64,000 nucleotides of DNA, taken from positions 35,319 through 99,318 of the forward strand of contig CAYYID010000016.1 of the NCBI GenBank assembly GCA_964471915.1, read 5' to 3'. Origin of the DNA: JAIEPW01 sp964471915. GTDB taxonomy: Bacteria; Acidobacteriota; Terriglobia; Bryobacterales; Bryobacteraceae. The notes under the pieces are model-generated. The model saw nothing but the letters and a program-made list of their open reading frames with translations, was not told where the DNA came from and searched no databases. A program made the translations under genes and the position numbers. Numbering within the stretch: position 1 is the first letter of the stretch; each line of letters starts with the position of its first letter. Shown here in pieces: positions 34,067 through 41,171 of this stretch.

Positions 34067-34305
34067 AGGTCCCTGCCGGCGCGGAAGAAGGCGACGGCCA
34101 GGCAGACTACGCCGACCGTGGCCGCAGCGATCGCGGCCAGAAACAGCGTCCACTGTTCACCAAAATAACCATCGTGCCCTACCCATCCGAATTGTGCGGC
34201 CGCCAGCCAGGACGCCACGGGCAGGAAGAGCGAGATTCCGAACCAACTCGGGCGCGTGCGCAGCACGTCGCGCCAGCGCGAATCGGGAGGTTCCCCGGCG
34301 TTCAC
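34063..34305 (-). CDS. Small two-helix membrane protein
   Basis: An 80-residue protein with two hydrophobic helices (about residues 23-40 and 52-72) and a soluble N-terminus (RWRDVLRTRPSWFG). Its ATG overlaps the stop of the upstream SurA-like gene (ATGA at 34305-34302), so it is translated with it. Its own stop meets the convergent 32570 gene within four bases. The family is not recognised. It may assist the folding factor at the membrane (position only). Confidence 0.6.
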   Translation of the reverse strand: MNAGEPPDSRWRDVLRTRPSWFGISLFLPVASWLAAAQFGWVGHDGYFGEQWTLFLAAIAAATVGVVCLAVAFFRAGRDL

Positions 34306-35327
34306 TTCTTCGACGCGTCCCCGCCGATCACTTTGCTCGCGTAGTAGTTCAGCACCTTCGCTTCATTGCGCGCCACTTCGTAATACGCCGCTTTCAGCAG
34401 CTGATCCTTGCGGTTGATCAGCGTCTCGCGAATCGTCTGCTGCACGTTCGGATCGTTCAGCTCCCGCTGGCCCGCCGGTTCCTTCGACACCAGCTTGAAC
34501 ACCCGGTAGCCTTCCTGCGTCTTGATGATCGGCGTCATCTGGCCGGGCGCCAGCGCCATGATCCCTTTGCGCAGCTCCGGATTCGCGCGGTCCAGCGTCG
34601 ACTCGGCGATGTAGCCCAGTTCCCCGCCGCTGGCCGCGCTCTGCGGATCTTCCGAGTAGTTCTTCGCGATCTGCGCGAAGTCCTCGCCGGCCCGCAGCCG
34701 GTTGTACAGGTTCTCGATCTTCTTGCGGGCCTGGTCGTCATTCTGCGCGTTGTCGTTCTTCAGGTTCGTGACGTTCGGCTCGGCCACCGCGGTCACCAGC
34801 AACTGCGACAACCGGACCTGCGGCTCCGGCAAGTTAAAGCTCGCCTTGTTCGCGTTGTAGAACTCGGTGATGTCCTTGTCCGCGATGTTGATTTTCGACG
34901 AGATCTCCTTGTTGAACAGCTTCTGCACCGAGAGATCCCGGCGCAGTTGCGCCTTCAACTCCTCCACCGTCATCTTCCGGCTCTGCATCTGCTTTTGGAA
35001 CTCTTCCTGGGTGTAGGGCGATTTCAGCTCGTTGAACTTCGCTTCCACGTCGGCGTCCACGGCCATCAAGCCGGCCTTCTCGGCGCGCTGCAGCATGATC
35101 TCGTTGTCGATCATCGAGCGCAGCACCTCCAGCTTCTGGATCGCGATCTGGTCCTCGCTCGGCTTCTCGTTCGAAGAGAACTGCCCCTGGTACTGCTTAT
35201 CGAGCTCGGCGTAGGTGATCGCGCGGCCATTGATCTCCGCGGCGACGTTGGCGGGAGCCGAACGTCCGCAGCCGGAGAGGGCGGCGAGAAGCACGCCGGA
35301 AGAGAGTACCGCAAGGCCTCGAAGCAT
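34302..35327 (-). CDS. SurA/PrsA-type peptidyl-prolyl isomerase lipoprotein
   Basis: A 341-residue lipoprotein: signal peptide with lipobox LSGC (Cys about 20), then a SurA_N-like helical domain (EINGRAITYAELDKQYQGQF; LRSMIDNEIMLQRAEKAGL) and a parvulin rotamase domain at about 165-290. That domain carries VRLSQLLV, RLRAGEDFAQIAKNYSEDPQSAASGGELGY and KTQEGYRVFKLV. It probably helps outer-membrane or periplasmic proteins fold. The upstream neighbour on the other strand is tRNA-Ser. The following small membrane gene overlaps its stop. Confidence 0.92.
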   Translation of the reverse strand: MLRGLAVLSSGVLLAALSGCGRSAPANVAAEINGRAITYAELDKQYQGQFSSNEKPSEDQIAIQKLEVLRSMIDNEIMLQRAEKAGLMAVDADVEAKFNELKSPYTQEEFQKQMQSRKMTVEELKAQLRRDLSVQKLFNKEISSKINIADKDITEFYNANKASFNLPEPQVRLSQLLVTAVAEPNVTNLKNDNAQNDDQARKKIENLYNRLRAGEDFAQIAKNYSEDPQSAASGGELGYIAESTLDRANPELRKGIMALAPGQMTPIIKTQEGYRVFKLVSKEPAGQRELNDPNVQQTIRETLINRKDQLLKAAYYEVARNEAKVLNYYASKVIGGDASKK

Positions 35328-35369
35328 GAAGTCCCTATTCTAGCGCGCCTCCGGTGCTAGATTGGTACT

Positions 35370-35459
35370 GGAGGAATGGCCGAGCGGTTGAAGGCAGCGG
35401 TCTTGAAAACCGCAGACGTCGTAAGGCGTCCGGGGGTTCGAATCCCTCTTCCTCCGCCA
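35370..35459 (+). tRNA. tRNA-Ser (anticodon TGA), CCA encoded
   Basis: A 90-base class II tRNA. The acceptor stem GGAGGAA (35370-35376) pairs with TTCCTCC (35449-35455), followed by G and an encoded CCA. The anticodon arm GCGGTCTTGAAAACCGC has TGA in the loop. A long variable arm (GACGTCGTAAGGCGTC) and the T-arm GGGGGTTCGAATCCC are intact. The D-arm contains GAGCGGTTGAAGGC. Confidence 0.97.
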
Positions 35460-35489
35460 CTCCTTGTCGGCACGCAAGCGCGCCCCCCG

Positions 35490-35524
35490 AAAAAAGACCC
35501 GCCGGTCTGGCGGAACGGCGGGTC
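35490..35524 (-). terminator. A6 tract plus 9-bp GC hairpin, terminator-like on the minus strand
   Basis: GACCCGCCG (35496-35504) and CGGCGGGTC (35516-35524) form a perfect stem with an 11-nt loop. Six A at 35490-35495 become a U-run directly after the hairpin only for minus-strand transcripts. It could stop transcripts coming from the glycosyltransferase gene antisense through the Mrp gene, or act as a weak hairpin after tRNA-Ser. Confidence 0.5.
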
Positions 35525-35648
35525 CCAGTAGTTTTCGAGAAGGAGACTTCTTCGGTCGCCTCCAACTTAGACAGTGCGCGCGCCGTCGTGAATCATCCAT
35601 CGGTCCTGATCCGTACTAGTACCGGGCTCGATGCTACGCTGGGAGCTT

Positions 35649-36482
35649 ATGGGTCCTCGTCCAACACAGGAGCAGCCGAAGCTGCCGATTCCCGGCGTCC
35701 AGAACCTGATCGCCATCGGCTCCGGCAAAGGCGGCGTGGGCAAAACCACCGTCAGCGTCAACCTCGCGATTGCGCTCAGCCAGATGGGCCACCGCGTCGG
35801 GCTGCTGGACGCCGATGTCTACGGTCCGAACGTGCCCCTGATGATGGGGATCTCCGAAACCCCGCGCGCCATCGGCGAGCGCATCCAGCCGCTCGAAAAG
35901 TTCGGCGTCACGCTGATGTCGATGGGCTTCCTGAACCCGGGCGACAAGCCGCTGATCTGGCGTGGACCCATGCTGCACAGCGTGATCCAGCAGTTCCTCC
36001 GCGGAGTGGACTGGGGCGAACTCGAATATCTGCTCATCGATCTTCCGCCCGGCACCGGCGACGTCCAGCTTTCGCTCATCCAGACGGCGCCGCTCACCGG
36101 CGCCGTGGTGGTCACCACGCCTTCCGACGTTTCTCTTGAAGACGCCCGCAAGGCGGTCAACATGTTCGGCCAGGTCCGGGTACCGGTGCTCGGGCTGGTC
36201 GAGAACATGTCTTACCTGATTGTTCCCGGCACCGGCCAGAAGATCGACGTCTTCGGCTCCGGCGGCGGGCGGCGGACCGCGGAGAACATGGGGATCCCGT
36301 TCCTCGGTGAGCTGCCGCTCGACCCGCAGGTCCGCGTGGGCGGCGACTCAGGGTCGCCCGTCGCCATCCACGGCAAGGGTGACGACCGCGCGGAGCCTTT
36401 CTTCGCCCTTACCGCTCGGGTGATGGAGCAAGCCAGCGCGGCTCGCGCCGCCAAGGCCCCCACCATCGAGATCGCGGACTGA
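35649..36482 (+). CDS. Mrp/NBP35-type P-loop ATPase without DUF59 domain or CxxC motif
   Basis: A 277-residue ParA/MinD-type ATPase of the Mrp/ApbC branch: P-loop SGKGGVGKTT (residues 25-34), DADVYGPNVP, WRGPMLHSVIQQFLRGVDWGELEYLLIDLPPGTGD and the ENMSYL motif. Two features are missing. There is no N-terminal DUF59/MIP18 domain, and the CxxC that follows ENMSY in iron-sulfur carriers is VPGT (192-195). A GGGAG precedes the ATG at 35649, favouring it over 35631. It may still act in Fe-S handling or have moved to another role. Its 3' end overlaps the opposite-strand glycosyltransferase by 135 bp. Confidence 0.88.
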   Translation: MGPRPTQEQPKLPIPGVQNLIAIGSGKGGVGKTTVSVNLAIALSQMGHRVGLLDADVYGPNVPLMMGISETPRAIGERIQPLEKFGVTLMSMGFLNPGDKPLIWRGPMLHSVIQQFLRGVDWGELEYLLIDLPPGTGDVQLSLIQTAPLTGAVVVTTPSDVSLEDARKAVNMFGQVRVPVLGLVENMSYLIVPGTGQKIDVFGSGGGRRTAENMGIPFLGELPLDPQVRVGGDSGSPVAIHGKGDDRAEPFFALTARVMEQASAARAAKAPTIEIAD

Positions 36483-38093
36483 TTCCGCCGCCAGCGCCCC
36501 CCGCGAGAACCGGTATACCTCGAACACCGGTCGGCCCTGGGGATCCGCCAGCGTGCGAATCAGTTCCCTCGTGTAACCGGTCTTGGCGGCGAAGCGCGCC
36601 AGCCGCTCCGGCACTCCGCGGAACTCTTCGAAGGCCGTCGTGTGGCTGACGAACACCGCCCGCGGATCCGAGATCATCCTCGTAATCGCCTCCGCGTCGC
36701 GGTCCGTGGTTTCCTCGTGCATCAGCGGCTCACTGCCCATCTCCACCGGCAGCCGGCCGCGGTGGAGCATGCGCAGCGGATCGATCATGCCCCAGTCCAG
36801 GATGTACACGCGGGACGCCGGGAGCTGGCCCAGCAGGTCCGAGAGCGGCAGAATCGCCAGGTTCCAGTGTCCGGCCGCGCCGTTGCGCTCGAACTGCACG
36901 CGATGCTGGTTCAGCACCAGCAGTTGCTTGCCGCAAAGGATGGCGATCGCCGCGGCCAGCACGGCGGTACGATAGCGCGGCAGTCGCTCCGCGGCGGCGG
37001 CGAACGCCACGGCAATGAAGAAGTGCGGCGCGGGCCACAGCAGCATCACGTGGTGCGCCGCGCCCCCGGCGTCGCGGGTCGAGGCCATCAACAGCCAGCC
37101 CGTCGCGAAGAACACCAGCGTCGCCAGCAGCAACCGCCGCGCTCCGGATCGCCACCACAGCGGCGCGAGCGCCAGCGCCAGGAGGAAGGCCGGAATCGTC
37201 AGCGTGTGGCGTTGCTCGCCCACCCGTTGCCGGATCCACCACGCCGCCCGTCCCAGCGCCGTCACCGGCTCCGTCACCGGGCGCTGCCATTCGTCGTAGT
37301 TCAGGAAGCCGAACATCGCGGTGCCGTTCGCCGACACGCGGACATGAATGAACTTCTGTGCGTATTCCGCATTAGTAAAGCGAGCGTTGCCGTCGAGGGT
37401 CGCCCCGCGGCGGCGGATGTTGTAAAGCACCAGGGGCAGCGCCGCGAGCAGCGTCGCCACCAGGGCGATCCGGACGTGCGCGGGTGTGACCAGCCGGCGG
37501 ACCTCCGCCCGGTAGAACAGCAGGAGGGCCAGGATGAAACCGAGCAAGGGCCACAGAAACAGCGCCTTATCCCACAGGCCGAGGCCGGCGGCGCAGGCCG
37601 CCAGCGCGAGCGACCGGCGCCGGCCGGACTGGGCGAAGTCCGCAAGCCGTTCGACGAACGTCAGAAAGAAGAGGTGCTGGAACGCCACCGGACCCCAATC
37701 GAACAGAGACGTCAGGAGATACACCGGGTCGGTGGCCAGCAGCAGTGTGCCCGCGGCGGCAGCTCCGGGCCAGCCCGTCCTGCGTAAAAGATTGAAAAAA
37801 AGAAGAATGGAAAGGGATCCCACCAGCAGCGAGGGCAGGCGCAGCGTGACGAGGCTGGGGGAAAACAGCTTAAAGATGGGCCAGTAGAACCACGTCTTCC
37901 ACGCTCCCAGGTAGCTGAGCGTCATCAGCGGAATATCGTTGCCGAAGATGCGGATCCTGTGGAACGCCGAGCCCGGTTCGAAGATCGGCGGGGCGAACAG
38001 CGCCTCGTCATTCTGGATCCCGGCTTGGTCGATGAACGCGAGGCCGAGCAGAATGAACAAGATAGCGGCGACGACGGGAAACCAGCGGGACAT
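36348..38093 (-). CDS. GT39/ArnT-like membrane glycosyltransferase
   Basis: A 581-residue multi-helix membrane protein. The first helix (SRWFPVVAAILFILLGLAFI) is followed by an acidic loop, QAGIQNDEALF, where PMT-family enzymes place their catalytic Asp/Glu. About ten further helices come next, then a soluble C-terminal domain (VYILDWGMIDPLRMLHRGRLPVEMGS). It should use polyprenyl-phosphate sugars on the periplasmic side; the acceptor is unknown. The frame runs 135 bp into the antisense of the Mrp gene before a stop, so the last 45 residues may be non-native. The ATG at 38093 is preferred over 38129. Confidence 0.75.
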   Translation of the reverse strand: MSRWFPVVAAILFILLGLAFIDQAGIQNDEALFAPPIFEPGSAFHRIRIFGNDIPLMTLSYLGAWKTWFYWPIFKLFSPSLVTLRLPSLLVGSLSILLFFNLLRRTGWPGAAAAGTLLLATDPVYLLTSLFDWGPVAFQHLFFLTFVERLADFAQSGRRRSLALAACAAGLGLWDKALFLWPLLGFILALLLFYRAEVRRLVTPAHVRIALVATLLAALPLVLYNIRRRGATLDGNARFTNAEYAQKFIHVRVSANGTAMFGFLNYDEWQRPVTEPVTALGRAAWWIRQRVGEQRHTLTIPAFLLALALAPLWWRSGARRLLLATLVFFATGWLLMASTRDAGGAAHHVMLLWPAPHFFIAVAFAAAAERLPRYRTAVLAAAIAILCGKQLLVLNQHRVQFERNGAAGHWNLAILPLSDLLGQLPASRVYILDWGMIDPLRMLHRGRLPVEMGSEPLMHEETTDRDAEAITRMISDPRAVFVSHTTAFEEFRGVPERLARFAAKTGYTRELIRTLADPQGRPVFEVYRFSRGALAAESVRDLDGGGLGGASRAGLLHHPSGKGEERLRAVVTLAVDGDGRP

Positions 38094-38129
38094 GAGCCGA
38101 TTGTGTGAGAGTTTTCGCGGTATCGGCAT

Positions 38130-38654
38130 ACAGTATACGTGATCGCAAATGGAAACTTCGGCGCTCGCAGATCCGTCGAAAGGGCCTGAGCCGTAATGGT
38201 TTCGAGAGCACGCGCCGATATGTATGCGAAGTACGGGGGGCGTTCGGGTACGGATCCCCTGGCGAGGTGGCGGTTGTACCTTATGGATGGCATCGAAATT
38301 GCTTGACAGGGTGTGTTATGCTTCTTGATCGAGAGACGGGACACCACTTGGCCCTCAGCCGCCGGTCGGCGGCGAATGGTCCTGTCACTCGCTTCGGGAC
38401 CGCACCCAACGGATCGGGAACGACACGAACTGCGCCGCCGCTGGCCGGCGCGGAGCTTTCGTCCGGCGAGCGATGCGCCGGGCCGGTGTCGCCGCTACTC
38501 CACGTTGGCAACTTGCGGATGCCGCGGATGAAATTTTTCCGGCGCGCCGGATCGTCTGGTGGACGATCGAACTGTTGAACCTTTTTGGGGTACAGCGCGT
38601 CTAAGACACTAACGAACAAACGAACAAAAAACAAAAAGATCGAGGAGAGAGAAC
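38130..38654 (+). other. 525-bp intergenic region with structured leader of the DksA-like gene
   Basis: No convincing gene. The open frame at 38105-38578 has no family-like features. A TTGACA (38303-38308) and an extended -10-like TGTTATGCT (38314-38322) mark possible promoter elements, though their mutual spacing is not standard. Downstream are several stems: CCGGCGC/GCGCCGG around 38450-38490, the palindrome TCCGGCGCGCCGGA (38538-38551), and GATCGTC-TGGTG-GACGATC (38550-38568). A long structured 5' leader before the gene at 38655 is likely. No known riboswitch or ncRNA was recognised. Confidence 0.4.
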
Positions 38655-39038
38655 ATGACGAAGACCGAACTGAACAAATACCGAGCGATCTTGGAAGCCA
38701 AGCTCGCCGAACTTTCGAAAGTGGTGAAGAACCGCGAAGGCATCGCGATCGAGAAGAGCCCGGACGCTCTGGACGAAGTGCAGCACGCCGCCGAGCGCGA
38801 GCTCGCGATCCGCAATCTGGACCGCGAGAGCGCCCTGCTCCGCAACGTGCGCGCGGCCCTGCGCCGCATCGACGAAGGCATCTACGGAGTGTGCCTGCAT
38901 TGCGAGGAGGACATCAGCCCCAAGCGCCTCCACGCCGTGCCGTGGACTCCGCTTTGCATCCAGTGCCAGGAAGCGGCCGACCGCAACCAGGACGATGTGA
39001 ACGAGAGCCTCGACGAGATGATGGTGCACGCGGCGTAA
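38655..39038 (+). CDS. DksA/TraR-type C4 zinc-finger protein
   Basis: A 127-residue protein of the TraR/DksA family. An N-terminal coiled coil (ELNKYRAILEAKLAELSKVV) leads to ALDEVQHAAERELAIRNLDRE and the zinc finger C80-LH-C83 ... C101-IQ-C104 (GVCLHCEEDISPKRL, PLCIQCQEAAD). DksA-type proteins bind the RNA polymerase secondary channel and tune rRNA and stress promoters with ppGpp. The ATG follows AGGAGAGAGAAC, a very good ribosome-binding site. A long structured leader precedes it and an intrinsic terminator follows. Confidence 0.92.
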   Translation: MTKTELNKYRAILEAKLAELSKVVKNREGIAIEKSPDALDEVQHAAERELAIRNLDRESALLRNVRAALRRIDEGIYGVCLHCEEDISPKRLHAVPWTPLCIQCQEAADRNQDDVNESLDEMMVHAA

Positions 39039-39059
39039 ACCAAACCACCGGACCCCGGT

Positions 39060-39102
39060 AGCAGAGGCGCGAGGCGAAACCCGCTTCGCGCCTTCTGCTT
39101 TT
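39060..39102 (+). terminator. Intrinsic terminator after the DksA-like gene
   Basis: AGCAGAGGCGCGAGGCG (39060-39076) pairs with CGCTTCGCGCCTTCTGCT (39082-39099) across a 5-nt loop with small bulges, ending in TTTT. It sits 21 bp after the stop codon, between convergent genes. Confidence 0.8.
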
Positions 39103-39116
39103 CGTGCGTGCCGCGG

Positions 39117-39767
39117 CTACCGCTCCGCCGCGATCCGGATCGCGGAGCGCATCCGCCGTGTCTCGCCCGGCTCCCGCCGGTATGAGAAAAAGTTCGCCGC
39201 GTCGCAACGCGTGCACGCGGCCAGTGTTTCGATCCGCGAGGGATCCATCCCGGAAGCGGCCAGTTGCCGGCGGTTGACCTCCGCCAGGTCGAGCCGGCCC
39301 TCCCTGCTTTGGTCCACCCACTCCCGGAAACGCTCCTGGACTTCCGCGCCCACTTCGTAGCAGCACGGCCCGATCCCCGGGCCGATCACCGCGACAATTT
39401 GTTCCCGCCGTGCGCCAAATTGGCACACCAGGAGTTCCAAAGCGGCCCGCACGATCCCGTCCGCGGTTCCGCGCCAGCCCGCGTGGACCGCCGCCACGCT
39501 CCGCGACTCCGGATCGGCCAGCAGCACCGGCAGACAGTCCGCGGTACGGATCGCCAGCCACAGTCCGGGGACCGCGGTCACCAGCGCGTCGCCCGACGCG
39601 ATCCGCCCAGTCCGGCCGCCTGCCGCAACGTGGACCGCCGCCGAGTGGATCTGCTCCAGTTCCGCCGCCGGTTCCGGCGGCCAATCCGGGGCGTGCCGGG
39701 TGCCGAAGCCGTGCTCCAGCCAGGGCAGGGAAGCGAGCAGCGGGGATCTCAGGACCGCGTCAGCCAA
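39117..39767 (-). CDS. pgeF: PgeF/YfiH-type laccase-domain protein (purine nucleoside phosphorylase family)
   Basis: A 216-residue protein of the DUF152/YfiH family, characterised as peptidoglycan editing factor and as purine nucleoside phosphorylase/adenosine deaminase. Signatures: EHGFGTRH, QIHSAAVH, GDALVTAVPGLWLAIRTADCLPVLL (zinc cysteine), AVHAGWRGTADGIV (zinc histidine), GPGIGPCCYEVG and NFFSYRREPGETRRM. Length is slightly short but complete. Its ATG overlaps the end of nuoB by eight bases, so the two are translationally coupled. Confidence 0.92.
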   Translation of the reverse strand: MADAVLRSPLLASLPWLEHGFGTRHAPDWPPEPAAELEQIHSAAVHVAAGGRTGRIASGDALVTAVPGLWLAIRTADCLPVLLADPESRSVAAVHAGWRGTADGIVRAALELLVCQFGARREQIVAVIGPGIGPCCYEVGAEVQERFREWVDQSREGRLDLAEVNRRQLAASGMDPSRIETLAACTRCDAANFFSYRREPGETRRMRSAIRIAAER

Positions 39768-40344
39768 GGCGGATCAGCTCGGAAGGAGCGGGGTTGTTGA
39801 TCTGCGCGATCCGCACCGACTGCGTGAACTCCTCGAGCATCGATTCGTCCAGTCGCACGTCCGTCGGGCGCTTCACGAGCGTCGTCATCTGCTCGATCTT
39901 TTCCTGCAGCTTCATCAGGCCGTAGAACAGGTTCTCCGGCCGCGGCGGGCAGCCAGTGACGTAGACGTCCACCGGCACGATCTTGTCCACGCCCTGCAGC
40001 GTCGAGTACGTGTTGAACGGTCCGCCGACGCTCGAGCAGGCGCCCATCGAGATCACCCACTTCGGGTCCGCCATCTGGTCATACAGGCGCTTCAGCACCG
40101 GCGCCATCTTCAGGGTCACCGTGCCGGCGACGATCATGAGGTCGGCCTGCCGCGGCGACGGCCGGAACACCTCCGCGCCGAACCGCGCGATGTCGAACCG
40201 GCCCGTGGACGACGCGATCATCTCCATCGCGCAGCACGCTAGCCCGAACGAGAGCGGCCACAGCGCGGACTTGCGCGCCCAGTTGAAGACGTAGTCGACC
40301 GACGTGGTGAGGAAATTCTGCTCGAACTGGTTCTGGAGGTACAT
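39760..40344 (-). CDS. nuoB: NuoB, NADH-quinone oxidoreductase subunit B
   Basis: A 194-residue complex I subunit holding the N2 iron-sulfur cluster, the last carrier before quinone. The four cysteine ligands are visible: C37-C38 (GLACCAMEM), C103 (GACSSVGG) and C132 (TGCPPRPE). The N-terminal FLTTSVDYVFNWARKSALWPLSFG is typical. No other nuo gene is in the window; it heads a two-gene unit with pgeF. Stand-alone nuoB occurs where the complex I operon is split. Confidence 0.95.
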   Translation of the reverse strand: MYLQNQFEQNFLTTSVDYVFNWARKSALWPLSFGLACCAMEMIASSTGRFDIARFGAEVFRPSPRQADLMIVAGTVTLKMAPVLKRLYDQMADPKWVISMGACSSVGGPFNTYSTLQGVDKIVPVDVYVTGCPPRPENLFYGLMKLQEKIEQMTTLVKRPTDVRLDESMLEEFTQSVRIAQINNPAPSELIRLG

Positions 40345-40417
40345 CCCCGGAGGTCTTCCCCTAAAACCTTAGTGTAACGTGCGCATCGCCGATGCGCTTT
40401 TGCGGTACTTTGGGGAC

Positions 40418-40682
40418 ATGGAAACCGTGAGCGTCGCCCTGCCGGCCGAGCTGGTTCGGGAAGCCGGCTGGAGCGCGGACAACCTGGCTGCCGAAGCGGC
40501 CGCCGTCCTCGCTCTCGATCTGTTTCGCCTCGACAAAGTGTCGTTGGGACGGGCCGCGGAACTCTGCGGCTTGCCGGTAGCCCGGTTCCTCGAACTGGCC
40601 GCTATGCACCGGGTTCCGCTCCATTGACGGTCCCGAGGAACTGGCCGAAGATCGCCGCACCCTGGAACGGCTGGGGCTGTGA
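40418..40682 (+). pseudogene. UPF0175 antitoxin, frameshifted near its 3' end
   Basis: The N-terminal 69 residues (METVSVALPAELVREAG, then LDKVSLGRAAELCGLPVARFLELAAMHRVPLH) match UPF0175 antitoxins with an HTH-like core. The frame then hits a TGA at 40625-40627, where family members continue H-Y-D-x. From GAC at 40626 the next frame reads DGPEELAEDRRTLERLGL and stops at 40682, overlapping the toxin GTG (GTGA), the expected antitoxin-toxin junction. One lost or gained base accounts for this. GGGGAC precedes the ATG at 40418. Either real decay or an assembly indel. Confidence 0.7.
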
Positions 40683-41170
40683 CGGTTGTCGCGGACTCAT
40701 CGCCACTCATTTCCCTTGCCCGGATCCGCAAGCTAGGGCTGCTACAGACCATGTTCCAGCGGATTCTGATTCCGCCCGAAGTGCACCGCGAAGTCGGAGA
40801 GGTGGATCGTCCTGGCGCATCCGACATTCAAAGCGTGGCCTGGATTGAAATGGCTGACGGAGCCTTCGAGCGCGAACCGGAGGTTGCCCGCATGTGTGTT
40901 GGACTCGGACCCGGCGAGGCCGCGTCCATCCTTCTGGCCAAGTTCCTCCGAGCCGACTTGATTCTGCTCGACGAACCTCGCGCCCGGCGCGTAGCGCGGC
41001 AGGCCGGGTTGCAGATGACAGGGGGTCTGGGAGTGCTGAAAGCGGCAACTCGTGCGGGGGCGATAGCGGACCTGCGCTCCGACTATGTCGAACTCCTCCG
41101 CCAGGGAATTTGGTTCGACTTGAAGCTCTTGAACCAGAGCTTGGCTCGCTTCGGTCTCCTGCCGCTCTGA
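40679..41170 (+). CDS. DUF3368 PIN-like toxin
   Basis: A 163-residue protein with a PIN-like layout: VVADSSPLISLARI (first acidic site), ILIPPEVHREVGE, LGPGEAASILLAKFLRADLILLDEPRARRVARQAGLQMTGGLGVLKAATRAG (central acidic residues) and a C-terminal LRQGIWFDLKLLNQSLARFGLL. DUF3368 proteins pair with UPF0175 antitoxins and are probable RNases. The start is GTG 40679, overlapping the frameshifted end of the antitoxin frame. The toxin frame itself is intact. Confidence 0.82.
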   Translation: MTVVADSSPLISLARIRKLGLLQTMFQRILIPPEVHREVGEVDRPGASDIQSVAWIEMADGAFEREPEVARMCVGLGPGEAASILLAKFLRADLILLDEPRARRVARQAGLQMTGGLGVLKAATRAGAIADLRSDYVELLRQGIWFDLKLLNQSLARFGLLPL

Positions 41171-41171
41171 C

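Noticed and set aside
38105..38578. 157-residue plus-strand frame before the DksA-like gene
   Set aside because: No ribosome-binding site or family features; it starts inside the glycosyltransferase gene and overlaps leader stems.
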